Assembly: GCF_900105215.1 (NCBI RefSeq)
Contig: NZ_FOIP01000001.1
Span: forward strand, 2,316,001 to 2,380,000
Direction: 5' to 3'
Source: Lacrimispora sphenoides
GTDB taxonomy: Bacteria; Bacillota; Clostridia; Lachnospirales; Lachnospiraceae
Length of the DNA stretch: 64,000 bases
Shown: positions 53,922-62,908 of the stretch, piece after piece
Layout: each line of letters opens with the position of its first letter
Position numbering within the stretch: position 1 is the first letter of the stretch
Program-made: the position numbers and the translations under genes
The notes under the pieces: generated by a model
Databases searched by the model: none
What the model was told of the DNA's origin: nothing
What the model saw: the letters and a program-made list of their open reading frames with translations, nothing else

Positions 53922-54902
53922 ATGTTATTTTTGGATCTGAGCAAAGAGAATGTAGGAACCGCCTATGAATTGTTTGAAGATGCGGTCCGGGCAAAAGAGG
54001 TATTGTTCTGTCCCTTTGAAAGCCAGAGTGACTTTTTTAAGTTTTTTATGGAAGACCAGGCAGAAGAGGTGAACAAAATCACCATTCTGGAAGAACATGG
54101 CTGGGGATTTGCGTCCGGCTGCTTTTTAAGCGGCGAGAGCAGAGCCTATCTTTCCATGATTGCTGTAAAAAAGGAAATGCAGAGACAGGGAATCGGAAAA
54201 GCAATGCTTGCCTGTCTGGAGGATAGACTACGTAAGGAAAGCGGAGTTTCAAAGATAGAAATTGTTTTCTTTAATCCCATGACCTTTCCCTGGCAGATTC
54301 CGGGGAAAAAGGCGGCAGATCACCCCAATGCTCCGGGAGTGGACGTGGGAAGTAATGCCTACCTTTTCTTCAAAAACTGCAGGTACCGGGATTATGCCAT
54401 GCAGAACAGCTATTATTTAGACCTTGATGATTATTCTGAGCCTGATTTTGCGGCAGACATCAAAGAAAGGTTGGAAAAAGAGGATATTACGATAGAGATT
54501 TATAATTCTGACATGCATTACGGCATGGAAGAAATGATACATAAGTTCCAAAATCCTTTGTGGGAAAGAGACATTCTGGTGGAGGCGGCAAAGGGAGAAA
54601 ACAGCCGTCCCATTCTGATCGCAGCACACAATGGCAAAGTGATCGGCTTTACAGGTCCGCTGGATGTAGAAAAGAGCGGAAGGGGATATTTTTGCGGAAT
54701 CGGCGTAGATCCCGATTACCGGGGGAAAAGGATATCAACAATCCTGTTTTGCGGGTTATGCATAAGCCTGAAGGAAAAGGGGGCAGGTTTTATGAGCCTT
54801 TTTACAGGAGAAAATAATCCGGCAAGAAATATTTATGAAGCTGCAGGTTTCCGGATTGTAAGGACCTGGGCAGATATGAGGAAGGAATGGAAAGACGGAT
54901 GA
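53922..54902 (+). CDS. Double-domain GNAT acetyltransferase
   Basis: This 326-residue protein contains two GNAT modules, the first about 35-150 (MIAVKKEMQRQGIGKAMLAC) and the second about 215-320 (CGIGVDPDYRGKRISTILFC, then NNPARNIYEAAGF). The substrate is unknown; an amino sugar is a reasonable guess from the cassette. The ATG at 53922 lies 9 bp after AAGGAG; an upstream GTG overlapping the GH4 stop is less likely. Its 3' end overlaps the next gene by 4 bp. Confidence 0.8.
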   Translation: MLFLDLSKENVGTAYELFEDAVRAKEVLFCPFESQSDFFKFFMEDQAEEVNKITILEEHGWGFASGCFLSGESRAYLSMIAVKKEMQRQGIGKAMLACLEDRLRKESGVSKIEIVFFNPMTFPWQIPGKKAADHPNAPGVDVGSNAYLFFKNCRYRDYAMQNSYYLDLDDYSEPDFAADIKERLEKEDITIEIYNSDMHYGMEEMIHKFQNPLWERDILVEAAKGENSRPILIAAHNGKVIGFTGPLDVEKSGRGYFCGIGVDPDYRGKRISTILFCGLCISLKEKGAGFMSLFTGENNPARNIYEAAGFRIVRTWADMRKEWKDG

Positions 54903-55603
54903 ATGGAGAAAGAAAGTGCATCATGGCGATAGGAGGCCATGTGGGAGATGTAGAGCTGACTAGCGGTGGATTTCTGGCGACTATGGCACTTAAGGATTAC
55001 CGGATCGTTACTGTGGCATTAACCGGTGGGGAAAGAGGGAATCCGCCTGATAGGTCTGTGGAAGAATACAGAATACAAAAGGAAAAGGAAGCCGTTTCCT
55101 TTGCCAAGATGCTGGGAGGGGAGGCAGTGGTATTCCCTTACACGGATGGAGAATTGCCGGACAATGAGGAGGTAAGGTTTCGGCTTTGTGATACGATCCG
55201 GCAATACCGGCCCGCTGCATTGCTGACTCATTGGAAGAACAGCATGCACAAAGATCATGAAACAACCCACAGGATCGTTAAGGATGCTCAGTTTTTCGCA
55301 GGGCTTTCCGGACTTCAAAGGGAAAACAGCGCTCATTTTGCAAAAGGGCCCTACTATGCGGAAAACTGGGAAGATTCTGCTGGCTTTGAAAAATATATTT
55401 ATCTGGAAGTTTCAAAAGAAGGATTTGAACTATGGAAAACAGCCATTGACACCCATTGGTTTGCCGTACACAGTCCATCGTTTCCCTATAAAGAGTATTA
55501 TGAGCATCTCATGAGAGTAAACGGCTGCCTGGCAAGAACCGGGTATGCAGAGGCATTTGATGTGGATCAGGAACAAAAAAAGGTTATATTATCGGAAGTG
55601 TAA
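54899..55603 (+). CDS. PIG-L/LmbE family deacetylase-like protein
   Basis: This 234-residue protein belongs to the LmbE/PIG-L metal-dependent N-deacetylase fold. The first zinc block reads GGHVGDVELTSGGFLA instead of the classic HPDDE; the His and second Asp (zinc ligands) are kept but the usual catalytic-base Asp is Gly. NSMHKDHETTHRIV supplies the later His ligand. It may deacetylate an N-acetylglucosamine unit before GH4 cleavage (inference). The ATG at 54899 overlaps the previous stop; an ATG at 54887 is the alternative. The gene ends in a long hairpin. Confidence 0.8.
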   Translation: MNGERKCIMAIGGHVGDVELTSGGFLATMALKDYRIVTVALTGGERGNPPDRSVEEYRIQKEKEAVSFAKMLGGEAVVFPYTDGELPDNEEVRFRLCDTIRQYRPAALLTHWKNSMHKDHETTHRIVKDAQFFAGLSGLQRENSAHFAKGPYYAENWEDSAGFEKYIYLEVSKEGFELWKTAIDTHWFAVHSPSFPYKEYYEHLMRVNGCLARTGYAEAFDVDQEQKKVILSEV

Positions 55604-55701
55604 AGCCACTTCCGATAATCGGATGGGCGGGCTATAAAACAGCCCTTTTATCTTCACTTGCGTTGCAAGCGAAGATAAGTTATATTATCGGAATTATAAA
55701 G
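55582..55701 (+). repeat. 24-bp direct repeats flanking a hairpin-rich insert
   Basis: GTTATATTATCGGAA with a shared TAAAG tail occurs at 55583-55605 and 55679-55701. Between them lie a perfect 13-bp stem (55588-55600 / 55607-55619, TAA stop in the loop), a small GGGCT/AGCCC terminator-like stem with TTTT (55629-55650) and an ATCTTC-CTTGC/GCAAG-GAAGAT hairpin (about 55650-55676). Confidence 0.7.
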
Positions 55702-55710
55702 AGGGTCAAT

Positions 55711-56853
55711 ATGGTGAAAAACGGGATCGAATGTGTGGACCGCTGGCATAAGGTCTTTGAGGGGAAACGTCTTGGTCTGATCACTTCCATTTCAGGCGTT
55801 GACAGGCATTTAAATTCTACCATCGACATACTTCATAAAAAATACCGGCTGACAGCCCTGTTTGGACCGGAGCACGGAGTCAGGGGAAATGTTGGCGCAG
55901 GCGGTGATGTTGAGGACTACATAGACACGGATACCGGATTGCCGGTATATAGCCTGTACCGGAAAAATTCAAAGAGGCTGACCAAGAAAATGTTAGATAA
56001 AGTGGATGCCGTAGTATATGATATTCAGGATCTTGGGGTCAGATATTACACCTTTATATCAACGATGATCTATGCGTTAGAAGAGTGCGCTAGTTATGAA
56101 AAAGAGCTTATTATACTGGACCGCTATAATCCTCTGGGGGATCTGGCGGAGGGCAACTGCTTAAAACCCGGATTTGAAAGCTTTGTAGGGGCTTATCCTC
56201 TGTGTATGCGCTATGGTCTTACGGTGGGAGAGCTGGCCCTTATGGTAAATAAGGAGAAAAACCTTGGCTGCCGGCTGACGGTAATTCCCTGTGAGGGCTG
56301 GAACAGGCATACCATGCATCCGGAGACCGGTCATGTGTGGGTGATGCCAAGCCCGGGAATTCCAAGATATGAAACTGCCCTCGTATATGCGGGAACCTGC
56401 CTTTTTGAAGGAACAAATATATCAGAAGGAAGGGGAACTACGGCACCTTTTGAAATAATCGGTGCGCCATTTGTAGATGCAGGTAAGCTCGTAAAGCATA
56501 TGACAGAAAAAAGACTTCCAGGCGTGTTGTTTTCCCCGGCTTATTTTACACCCTACTTTTCAAAGTTTAAGGGAGAAGCCTGCGAAGGAATCCATATTCA
56601 TGTTACGGACAGTCGGGCCTTCCGGTCCACGATCTGCGGTCTGGAGCTTCTTGATGCAATAAAGACCATTTATGAAGACCGCTTTTCTTTTCTGGATCCT
56701 TATGAGGGAAGCACCAGGCGGATGGAAGATCTTTTGTTCGGATCAGATCAGCTGGCAAAGAATGCCTCTTCAAAAGAAGAATTGCTGGCCGGATTTGAGA
56801 GGGATGCAAAAGCGTTTTCAGAGCGCAAAAAAGCATATCATCTTTATAAATGA
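55711..56853 (+). CDS. namZ: NamZ-family exo-beta-N-acetylmuramidase (DUF1343)
   Basis: This 380-residue protein matches the DUF1343/YbbC family, whose B. subtilis member NamZ cuts MurNAc from the non-reducing end of peptidoglycan fragments. Motifs are GKRLGLITSISGVDRHL, LTALFGPEHGVRGNVGAGG, VVYDIQDLGVRYYTFIST, LDRYNPLGD and GTCLFEGTNISEGRGTTAPF. Unlike NamZ of Bacillus it shows no signal peptide, so it should act in the cytoplasm. Start at 55711 behind GAGGG. It is followed closely by nagZ, as in Bacillus. Confidence 0.88.
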   Translation: MVKNGIECVDRWHKVFEGKRLGLITSISGVDRHLNSTIDILHKKYRLTALFGPEHGVRGNVGAGGDVEDYIDTDTGLPVYSLYRKNSKRLTKKMLDKVDAVVYDIQDLGVRYYTFISTMIYALEECASYEKELIILDRYNPLGDLAEGNCLKPGFESFVGAYPLCMRYGLTVGELALMVNKEKNLGCRLTVIPCEGWNRHTMHPETGHVWVMPSPGIPRYETALVYAGTCLFEGTNISEGRGTTAPFEIIGAPFVDAGKLVKHMTEKRLPGVLFSPAYFTPYFSKFKGEACEGIHIHVTDSRAFRSTICGLELLDAIKTIYEDRFSFLDPYEGSTRRMEDLLFGSDQLAKNASSKEELLAGFERDAKAFSERKKAYHLYK

Positions 56854-56869
56854 AAGAGGTGACTTGAGT

Positions 56870-58390
56870 ATGGGGGAAATGACATTAAAACAAAAGATCG
56901 GACAAATGATCGTGGCCGGTTTTCCAGCCAGAGAGTTAAGTGAAGACATGATACAGCTGGTAAGAGAGTATAAGGTTGGGAACGTTATCTTGTTTTCCCA
57001 TAACATAGAAAGCAGGAACCAGCTAAAGGGACTTTGTGAGTCCATTCAAAGGCTGGTAAAGGAAGAAACCGGAGAATATGCCTTTATCACCATCGACCAG
57101 GAGGGTGGAGTTGTAAGAAGACTTCCCGAAGGATCGGTCAGCATACCGGGAGCAATGGCTCTTGCACAGACCGGAGATAAGGAAAATGCATATGAGGCGG
57201 CTCTTCTTACGGGGCAGGAATTAAGAGAGCTGGGAATCAATTTCAATCTGGCTCCGGTACTGGATATTAATAACAACCCGGATAATCCGGTGATCGGTGT
57301 GCGAAGCTTTGGACCGGATAAGACTGTGGTAACCGAATTTGGCTGTGCAATGGTGAAAGGATATTTAGATTCCGGAATCATGTGTTCGGTGAAGCATTTT
57401 CCGGGCCATGGCGATACGGCAGTGGATTCTCATCTTTCCCTGCCCAGCATCCGGAAATCCTATGATGAACTGGAGCAGGAGGAGCTGATTCCGTTTATAG
57501 AAGCCTTCCGGCGGGGAGCCACAGCCGTAACCCTGGCCCACATTTTGTTTCCCAAAATCGAAAAAGAAAATTTACCGGTAACCATGTCAGAAACCATGAT
57601 CCGGGGAATCTTGAGAAACAGGCTGGGATTTGAAGGATTGGTGATTTCCGATTGCCTGGAAATGAATGCCATTAAAGAATACTTTGGTACTGCTTCCGGA
57701 GCTAAAAAGGCCATAACTGCAGGTGTGGATCTTGTATTCATTTCCCATACGGCAGGCCTTGCAGCGGAAGCGGCCAGGGAAATAGAGAGGGCAGTGAAAT
57801 CCGGCGAGATTCCATTATCCCGGATAGATGATGCTGTGGAACGGATCCTGGCATACAAAAAAAGATATGCAGCGCCCAATGCAGTTGTGGGAAAGAAATC
57901 CCTTAAGGAACCGGGAGAGTTTGTAAAATCACTGTTTCGTGACAGTATACGGTTTACGAACCGGGAAAGGGGATATGGCCATCTTCTGGGAGAAAATCCA
58001 GTATTTTTAAGCTGTTTTGCCTACCGTTCCACTTTGGCCTCTAGCCGTGTGATGGAGGATCTGCTGTTTGCTGCATATATGCAGGAAAGGTTTGGTGGAG
58101 ATGCGTATTCTTTTTCCATAGATCCGGATTCAAGGGAAATAAACGAAATACTGGAAAGGGTAAACGGTAAGAGATATACCAATCTTGTACTTGGCACCTA
58201 CAATGGACATTTAAACCGTGGTCAGAGTTTCCTGGCAAAAGAACTGGAAAAGTTAAAGATACCGATGGTTATGGCGGCATTCCGAAATCCCTATGATCTG
58301 GATGAAGTCGGTGATGAGGTTGATAAAATTGCGGCATATGAATACAGCAGACAATCCTTTGAGGCTGTGGTGCTTTTGGTTAAGCAGTGA
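56870..58390 (+). CDS. nagZ: Beta-N-acetylglucosaminidase NagZ, GH3
   Basis: This 506-residue GH3 enzyme removes GlcNAc from the non-reducing end of muropeptides. It has the NagZ signature VKHFPGHGDTAVDSHLSLP with the His-Asp acid/base dyad, ITIDQEGGVVRRLPEG, and the nucleophile Asp in VISDCLEMNAI. A C-terminal alpha/beta domain (about 360-506) follows, as in BsNagZ-type two-domain enzymes. No signal peptide or lipobox. The ATG at 56870 follows AAAGAGGTGAC; a longer reading overlapping namZ in another frame was rejected. Last gene of the cassette. Confidence 0.92.
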   Translation: MGEMTLKQKIGQMIVAGFPARELSEDMIQLVREYKVGNVILFSHNIESRNQLKGLCESIQRLVKEETGEYAFITIDQEGGVVRRLPEGSVSIPGAMALAQTGDKENAYEAALLTGQELRELGINFNLAPVLDINNNPDNPVIGVRSFGPDKTVVTEFGCAMVKGYLDSGIMCSVKHFPGHGDTAVDSHLSLPSIRKSYDELEQEELIPFIEAFRRGATAVTLAHILFPKIEKENLPVTMSETMIRGILRNRLGFEGLVISDCLEMNAIKEYFGTASGAKKAITAGVDLVFISHTAGLAAEAAREIERAVKSGEIPLSRIDDAVERILAYKKRYAAPNAVVGKKSLKEPGEFVKSLFRDSIRFTNRERGYGHLLGENPVFLSCFAYRSTLASSRVMEDLLFAAYMQERFGGDAYSFSIDPDSREINEILERVNGKRYTNLVLGTYNGHLNRGQSFLAKELEKLKIPMVMAAFRNPYDLDEVGDEVDKIAAYEYSRQSFEAVVLLVKQ

Positions 58391-58456
58391 AGTTGTAAAA
58401 GGGGTAATTCCATAGAACTGTGTATAAATCCCTTTATCTTAAAGTAACGGAGAGAA

Positions 58457-58481
58457 CCGTCTGCAGGATGACTGCAGACGG
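58457..58481. terminator. Hairpin between convergent nagZ and lipoprotein genes
   Basis: Perfect 10-bp stem CCGTCTGCAG (58457-58466) / CTGCAGACGG (58472-58481). It lies between two convergent genes and probably ends one or both transcripts, although the T runs are poor. Confidence 0.65.
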
Positions 58482-58488
58482 AATACAG

Positions 58489-59085
58489 TTAATTCATAAT
58501 GCTGATACTGGATACAGTATCTCCATCTAAAGTGATTCGTACCACGGTGTCCGCGGACAGATCAGAAACAGAAGCGCTTTCTTTTTCCATACCTTTCGTA
58601 ATGACAGCAGAATCAGGTATGGTGTAAGTTTTTGATTCCCCGTCGAAATTCATTTCCGGCTGCTTTCGTTCCCTGTTATCGGAACCTGTCTGCCCGCTGT
58701 CATCTGCCTGCTTATCAGGAAGGGGGGCTCCTTCCTCTGATTTTTCGGGAAGGGTCATGCCACCAGTCGGTTTTTCGGGAGGAGCTATGCCATCTGAAGA
58801 CCTATCCGGCGGAGTCGTTCCGTTATTCCTGCCCTCTTGTGTCTGGGCACCTTCTGGCTTATCTCCTTTGTTTGCAAGAATTACCGTCATGGTCTGGTTA
58901 TCAATTGAAGTGATCTTAGCCATAATGCCGGGCTCTTTTGCCGGCTGCTCCTGCTGAGCTTCAGTCTGGACTGCTGACGCGGTGGTGGCATTGCTGTTTG
59001 TGCTGCAGCCGGTGAGCGCCAGGATGCAGATGCCCGCACATAATAGGTTTATTCTATTTTTTTTCAAGCTTCTCACACCTTTCAT
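58489..59085 (-). CDS. Lipoprotein with Pro-rich low-complexity middle
   Basis: This 198-residue protein has a lipoprotein signal (LALTGC, lipidated Cys27), a short beta-like segment (IMAKITSIDNQTMTVILAN), and a central Pro/Glu/Gly/Lys-rich stretch with repeated PPEK/LPEK/LPDK. A C-terminal segment (KTYTIPDSAVITKG, then DTVVRITLDGDTVSSISI) resembles DUF5666-like small beta domains. It is a surface protein of unknown function. Monocistronic, convergent with nagZ. Confidence 0.7.
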   Translation of the reverse strand: MKGVRSLKKNRINLLCAGICILALTGCSTNSNATTASAVQTEAQQEQPAKEPGIMAKITSIDNQTMTVILANKGDKPEGAQTQEGRNNGTTPPDRSSDGIAPPEKPTGGMTLPEKSEEGAPLPDKQADDSGQTGSDNRERKQPEMNFDGESKTYTIPDSAVITKGMEKESASVSDLSADTVVRITLDGDTVSSISIMN

Positions 59086-59407
59086 GGTTTTGATTTCAGA
59101 TAGGGTGTATCTGATGTGGTCGATTATAACGCACGTTTCTTAAAAAGAACTGAAAAATTATATGAATTTTCCATCTTTAGGAATTCTTAACGCCTATTTT
59201 CCCATTCTCAATCTTTTCTCATACAATATAAACATTCTTTATAGTGATACTTATCCCTTTTGAGGGTGAAGCTTCCTCGCCAAAAGTAAGTATTTGTTTG
59301 ATTTCATATAAATCAAGAGGCGGATGCAGCAGAAGTATATCATGAAATAATTGTTACTTTCCCCGTAGTATGTTAAAATGTTTTCATTAACAAAAGGAGG
59401 GACTGTT
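59086..59407. other. Divergent intergenic region, lipoprotein and add genes
   Basis: No gene. The add promoter is at 59351-59379. The rest is AT-rich, with a TATAAT reading on the minus strand near 59157-59162 as a possible -10 for the lipoprotein gene, without a good -35. Confidence 0.55.
59351..59379 (+). promoter_or_regulatory. Promoter of add
   Basis: TTGTTA (59351-59356), 17-bp spacer, TAAAAT (59374-59379), 28 bp before the start codon. Confidence 0.75.
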
Positions 59408-60400
59408 ATGAAACGATTGGAAACTGACCTTCATCTCCATTTGGATGGATCATTATCCATTGAGACTGTAAAGCTGCTTGCAGCGCAGGTCGGATATGAC
59501 TTTGAAGGGCGAGGCGGAAGGAAAAGCCTTGTTGCAGGGGAAAACTGTGAAAGCTTAGTGGATTATTTAAAGTGCTTTGATCTGCCGGGGATGCTGCTTC
59601 AGACAGAAGAAGCTCTGGAACTGGCTTCCCATCATTTGACAAAAGAGCTGGCTTCCCAGGGACTGATTCTCAGTGAAATCCGTTTTGCTCCACAGCTCCA
59701 TACGGGAAAGGGACTGACGAAGGAAAAAGCTTTAGAAGCGGTCATAAGAGGAGTGAGGAAGGGCACAGAAAAGTCCCATATGCATGCAGGGATCCTTCTT
59801 TGTGCAATGGTAAACGGGACTGACCGGGAAAATGAGGAAACCTTTGAACTGGCCCAGGCCTATCTTGGGAAGGGCGTAGTGGGAGTGGATCTTGCAGGGC
59901 CGGAGGGTATGATCCCCATGGAGCACTTTGAGCTTCTTTTTAAGGAGGCTGGCAGGAGAGACATTCCGTTTACCATACATGCGGGAGAGTGCGGTGATTA
60001 TGAAAATATCACAAAAGCGGTCTATTACGGAGCAAAGAGAATCGGACATGGATGTGCCGCAATCAAGTCAGAGGCATGTATGGACCTCTTAAAAAAGGAA
60101 AAGATTACCTTAGAGATGTGTGTGATCAGCAACCTTCAGACAAGGGCCGTTCCTTCCATAGAGGAGCATCCGTTAAAGGCCTTTTATGACCGGGGAATCA
60201 GGGTTACCTACAATACGGATAATATGACTGTTTCAGATACCACACTGGAAAAGGAAGCAGAGCTCATAAAGAAATATATGGGATTTACGGAAGCGGATCT
60301 AAGACAGATGAACCGGTATGCGCTGGAAGGAGCTTTCCTTGAAAATAGACAGAAAGAAAAAATATTTGCATTTTTCGACAATAATAATTATAATGAATGA
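59408..60400 (+). CDS. add: Adenosine deaminase
   Basis: This 330-residue TIM-barrel metal enzyme converts adenosine to inosine. Motifs are TDLHLHLDGSLS (metal His pair), SEIRFAPQLHTGKG, FTIHAGECGDYENI (His/Glu), RIGHG and YNTDNMTVSDTTLEKE (metal Asp; the classic second Asp of TDD is Asn here, so a related aminodeaminase substrate remains possible). The start at 59408 follows AAAGGAGGGAC. Confidence 0.88.
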   Translation: MKRLETDLHLHLDGSLSIETVKLLAAQVGYDFEGRGGRKSLVAGENCESLVDYLKCFDLPGMLLQTEEALELASHHLTKELASQGLILSEIRFAPQLHTGKGLTKEKALEAVIRGVRKGTEKSHMHAGILLCAMVNGTDRENEETFELAQAYLGKGVVGVDLAGPEGMIPMEHFELLFKEAGRRDIPFTIHAGECGDYENITKAVYYGAKRIGHGCAAIKSEACMDLLKKEKITLEMCVISNLQTRAVPSIEEHPLKAFYDRGIRVTYNTDNMTVSDTTLEKEAELIKKYMGFTEADLRQMNRYALEGAFLENRQKEKIFAFFDNNNYNE

Positions 60401-60455
60401 TAACTACGTTTAAAAATAGGTGTAAACCAGGAATGCAACAAAAGGGTGACGGCAT

Positions 60456-62780
60456 ATGGCAGATAATCCAATGATGGAAAAGAATAATTTGGCGGCTTTG
60501 GAAAAGGAATGTCCGGAAAAGCGGAAGGTGGATGTGGATCTGGAAGCTCCGGCTGATTTTACCAGCCCGGACGTACTTTATGAAGAACTGGTCCGCAGTA
60601 TAAGGAGATATCACCCTTCCGATGATATCACCATGATAGAAAAGGCATATCATATTGCGGATAATGCGCATAAGGACCAAAGGCGTAAATCGGGTGAACC
60701 GTATATCATTCACCCTCTTTGTGTTGCCATTATTCTGGCTGATTTAGAGATGGATAAAGAGACCATTGCCGCCGGGATCCTTCATGATGTGGTCGAGGAC
60801 ACGATCATGTCCTTAGATGAGCTGAAGGCAGAATTCGGGGAAGAGGTGGCCCTTTTAGTGGACGGCGTCACCAAACTGACCCAGATATCCTGGTCCATGG
60901 ATAAGATGGAAATCCAGGCTGAGAACTTAAGGAAGATGTTTTTAGCCATGGCAAAGGATATCCGCGTCATTATCATCAAATTGGCGGACCGCCTCCACAA
61001 CATGCGGACGCTGCAGTACATGAAACCGGAAAAACAGAAGGAAAAGGCAAAGGAGACCATGGAAATCTATGCTCCCATTGCCCACCGCCTTGGTATTTCC
61101 AAGATAAAGATTGAGCTTGACGATCTGTCCTTAAGATATCTGCAGCCTGAAATATATTATGAGCTGGCAGAGAAAATATCTTTAAAAAAGGATGCCAGGG
61201 AAACTTTTGTAAAGAGCATAGTAGATGAAGTACAGGAACATTTACGGACCGGCGGGATCGAAGCCAGAGTAGATGGCCGCGTGAAGCATTTTTTCAGCAT
61301 CTATAAAAAGATGGTGAACCAGAACAAGACTCTGGACCAGATTTATGATCTGTTTGCGGTGCGTATTATCGTTGACAGCGTAAAGGACTGCTATGCTGCA
61401 CTTGGGGTGATCCATGAGATGTATAAGCCCATTCCCGGCCGTTTCAAAGATTATATTGCAATGCCGAAACCCAACATGTATCAGTCTCTTCATACCACCC
61501 TGATCGGAAACAATGGGCAGCCCTTTGAGATCCAGATCCGTACTTATGATATGCACCGTACCGCAGAATACGGTATTGCCGCCCACTGGAAGTATAAAGA
61601 GAGCGGAAGCGGACAGGTGGCAGCAGGCAAAGAGGAAGAGAAGTTAAGCTGGCTGCGTCAGATCCTGGAATGGCAGAAGGACATGTCCGATAACAAGGAA
61701 TTCTTAAACATGGTAAAGGGAGATCTGGATTTATTCTCCGACAGTGTTTACTGCTTTACTCCTTCCGGGGATGTGAAGAATCTTCCCGCCGGCTCTACGC
61801 CCATTGATTTTGCATACTCCATACACAGTGCGGTAGGCAATAAGATGGTGGGATCCAGGGTCAATGGAAAACTGGTGAACATTGATTATGTGATTGAGAA
61901 CGGTGACCAGGTGGAGATTATCACTTCCCAGAACAGCAGGGGCCCCAGCCGGGACTGGCTGAATATAGTGAAAAGCACCCAGGCCAAGAACAAGATCAAC
62001 CAATGGTTTAAAACAGAGCTGAAAGAAGATAACATCCTTCGCGGCAAGGAAATGGTAGACCGCTACTGTAAGACAAAGGGAATCAATTATTCTGAGATCA
62101 GCAAGCCGGAATACCAGGAAAAGGTCATGAAGCGTTATGCGTTCCGTGACTGGGAATCCGTTCTTGCATCCATCGGACACGGAGGCCTGAAAGAAGGCCA
62201 GGTCATCAATAAGATGGTGGATGAACGGAATAAGAAGCTTAAGAAAGATGTTACGGACAACAGCATTTTAAATGACATAGAGGATATGAGCAACAGGCTG
62301 CCAGTTAAGAGACGCTCGGGCAGCGGAATCGTGGTTAAGGGAATCCACGACCTTGCAGTCCGTTTTTCCAAGTGCTGCAGCCCGGTGCCGGGAGATGAGA
62401 TCGTAGGCTTTGTAACCCGCGGACGGGGGATTTCTATCCACAGGACAGACTGCGTCAACGTCTTAAACCTGCCTGAGGACGAGCGGAATCGTCTGATTGA
62501 TGCGGAATGGCAGGAATCGGAGGGCGATGACACCAAGGAACGGTATTCCTCGGAGATCAAGATATTTGCCAATAACCGGATCGGCATGTTTGTCGACATA
62601 TCCAAGGTATTTACAGAGAGGCAGATCGATATCACCTCCATGAACTCCAGAACCAACAAGCAGGGCAAGGCGACCATTACCATGACCTTTGATATTCATG
62701 GCGTGGAAGAACTTGGAAAGCTGGTTGATAAGCTGAGACAAATCGAAGGAGTCATAGACATTGAGAGGACTGCGGGATAA
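60456..62780 (+). CDS. rel: Bifunctional (p)ppGpp synthetase/hydrolase Rel
   Basis: This 774-residue RSH enzyme makes and degrades the stringent-response alarmone. The N-terminal HD hydrolase domain shows GEPYIIHPL and LHDVVEDT (His110, Asp111, Glu114, Asp115). The synthetase domain shows RIIVDSVKDCYAALG, RFKDYIAMPKPNMYQSLHTT and EIQIRTYDMHRTAEYG. A TGS domain (about 430-490, VYCFTPSGDVKNLPAGSTPI), an RIS/zinc-finger region (FSKCCSPVPGDEIVGF) and a C-terminal ACT domain follow. All catalytic blocks of both halves are present. Confidence 0.96.
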   Translation: MADNPMMEKNNLAALEKECPEKRKVDVDLEAPADFTSPDVLYEELVRSIRRYHPSDDITMIEKAYHIADNAHKDQRRKSGEPYIIHPLCVAIILADLEMDKETIAAGILHDVVEDTIMSLDELKAEFGEEVALLVDGVTKLTQISWSMDKMEIQAENLRKMFLAMAKDIRVIIIKLADRLHNMRTLQYMKPEKQKEKAKETMEIYAPIAHRLGISKIKIELDDLSLRYLQPEIYYELAEKISLKKDARETFVKSIVDEVQEHLRTGGIEARVDGRVKHFFSIYKKMVNQNKTLDQIYDLFAVRIIVDSVKDCYAALGVIHEMYKPIPGRFKDYIAMPKPNMYQSLHTTLIGNNGQPFEIQIRTYDMHRTAEYGIAAHWKYKESGSGQVAAGKEEEKLSWLRQILEWQKDMSDNKEFLNMVKGDLDLFSDSVYCFTPSGDVKNLPAGSTPIDFAYSIHSAVGNKMVGSRVNGKLVNIDYVIENGDQVEIITSQNSRGPSRDWLNIVKSTQAKNKINQWFKTELKEDNILRGKEMVDRYCKTKGINYSEISKPEYQEKVMKRYAFRDWESVLASIGHGGLKEGQVINKMVDERNKKLKKDVTDNSILNDIEDMSNRLPVKRRSGSGIVVKGIHDLAVRFSKCCSPVPGDEIVGFVTRGRGISIHRTDCVNVLNLPEDERNRLIDAEWQESEGDDTKERYSSEIKIFANNRIGMFVDISKVFTERQIDITSMNSRTNKQGKATITMTFDIHGVEELGKLVDKLRQIEGVIDIERTAG

Positions 62781-62908
62781 CGCAGTTTTCTCTTTTTGCG
62801 CGAGCAATGAGCCCAATGATAAAATTTGGAAAGCATGTTTTTCTAAGTTGTCTGAACCGGATTTGTATCAGGTTTACATAAAGATAGTTTCAGTTAGGAG
62901 ATAAAAAT

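Noticed and set aside
56672..56869. N-terminal extension of nagZ over the namZ 3' end
   Set aside because: The extension is in another frame over conserved namZ sequence and has no sensible protein features; the ATG at 56870 has a good ribosome site.
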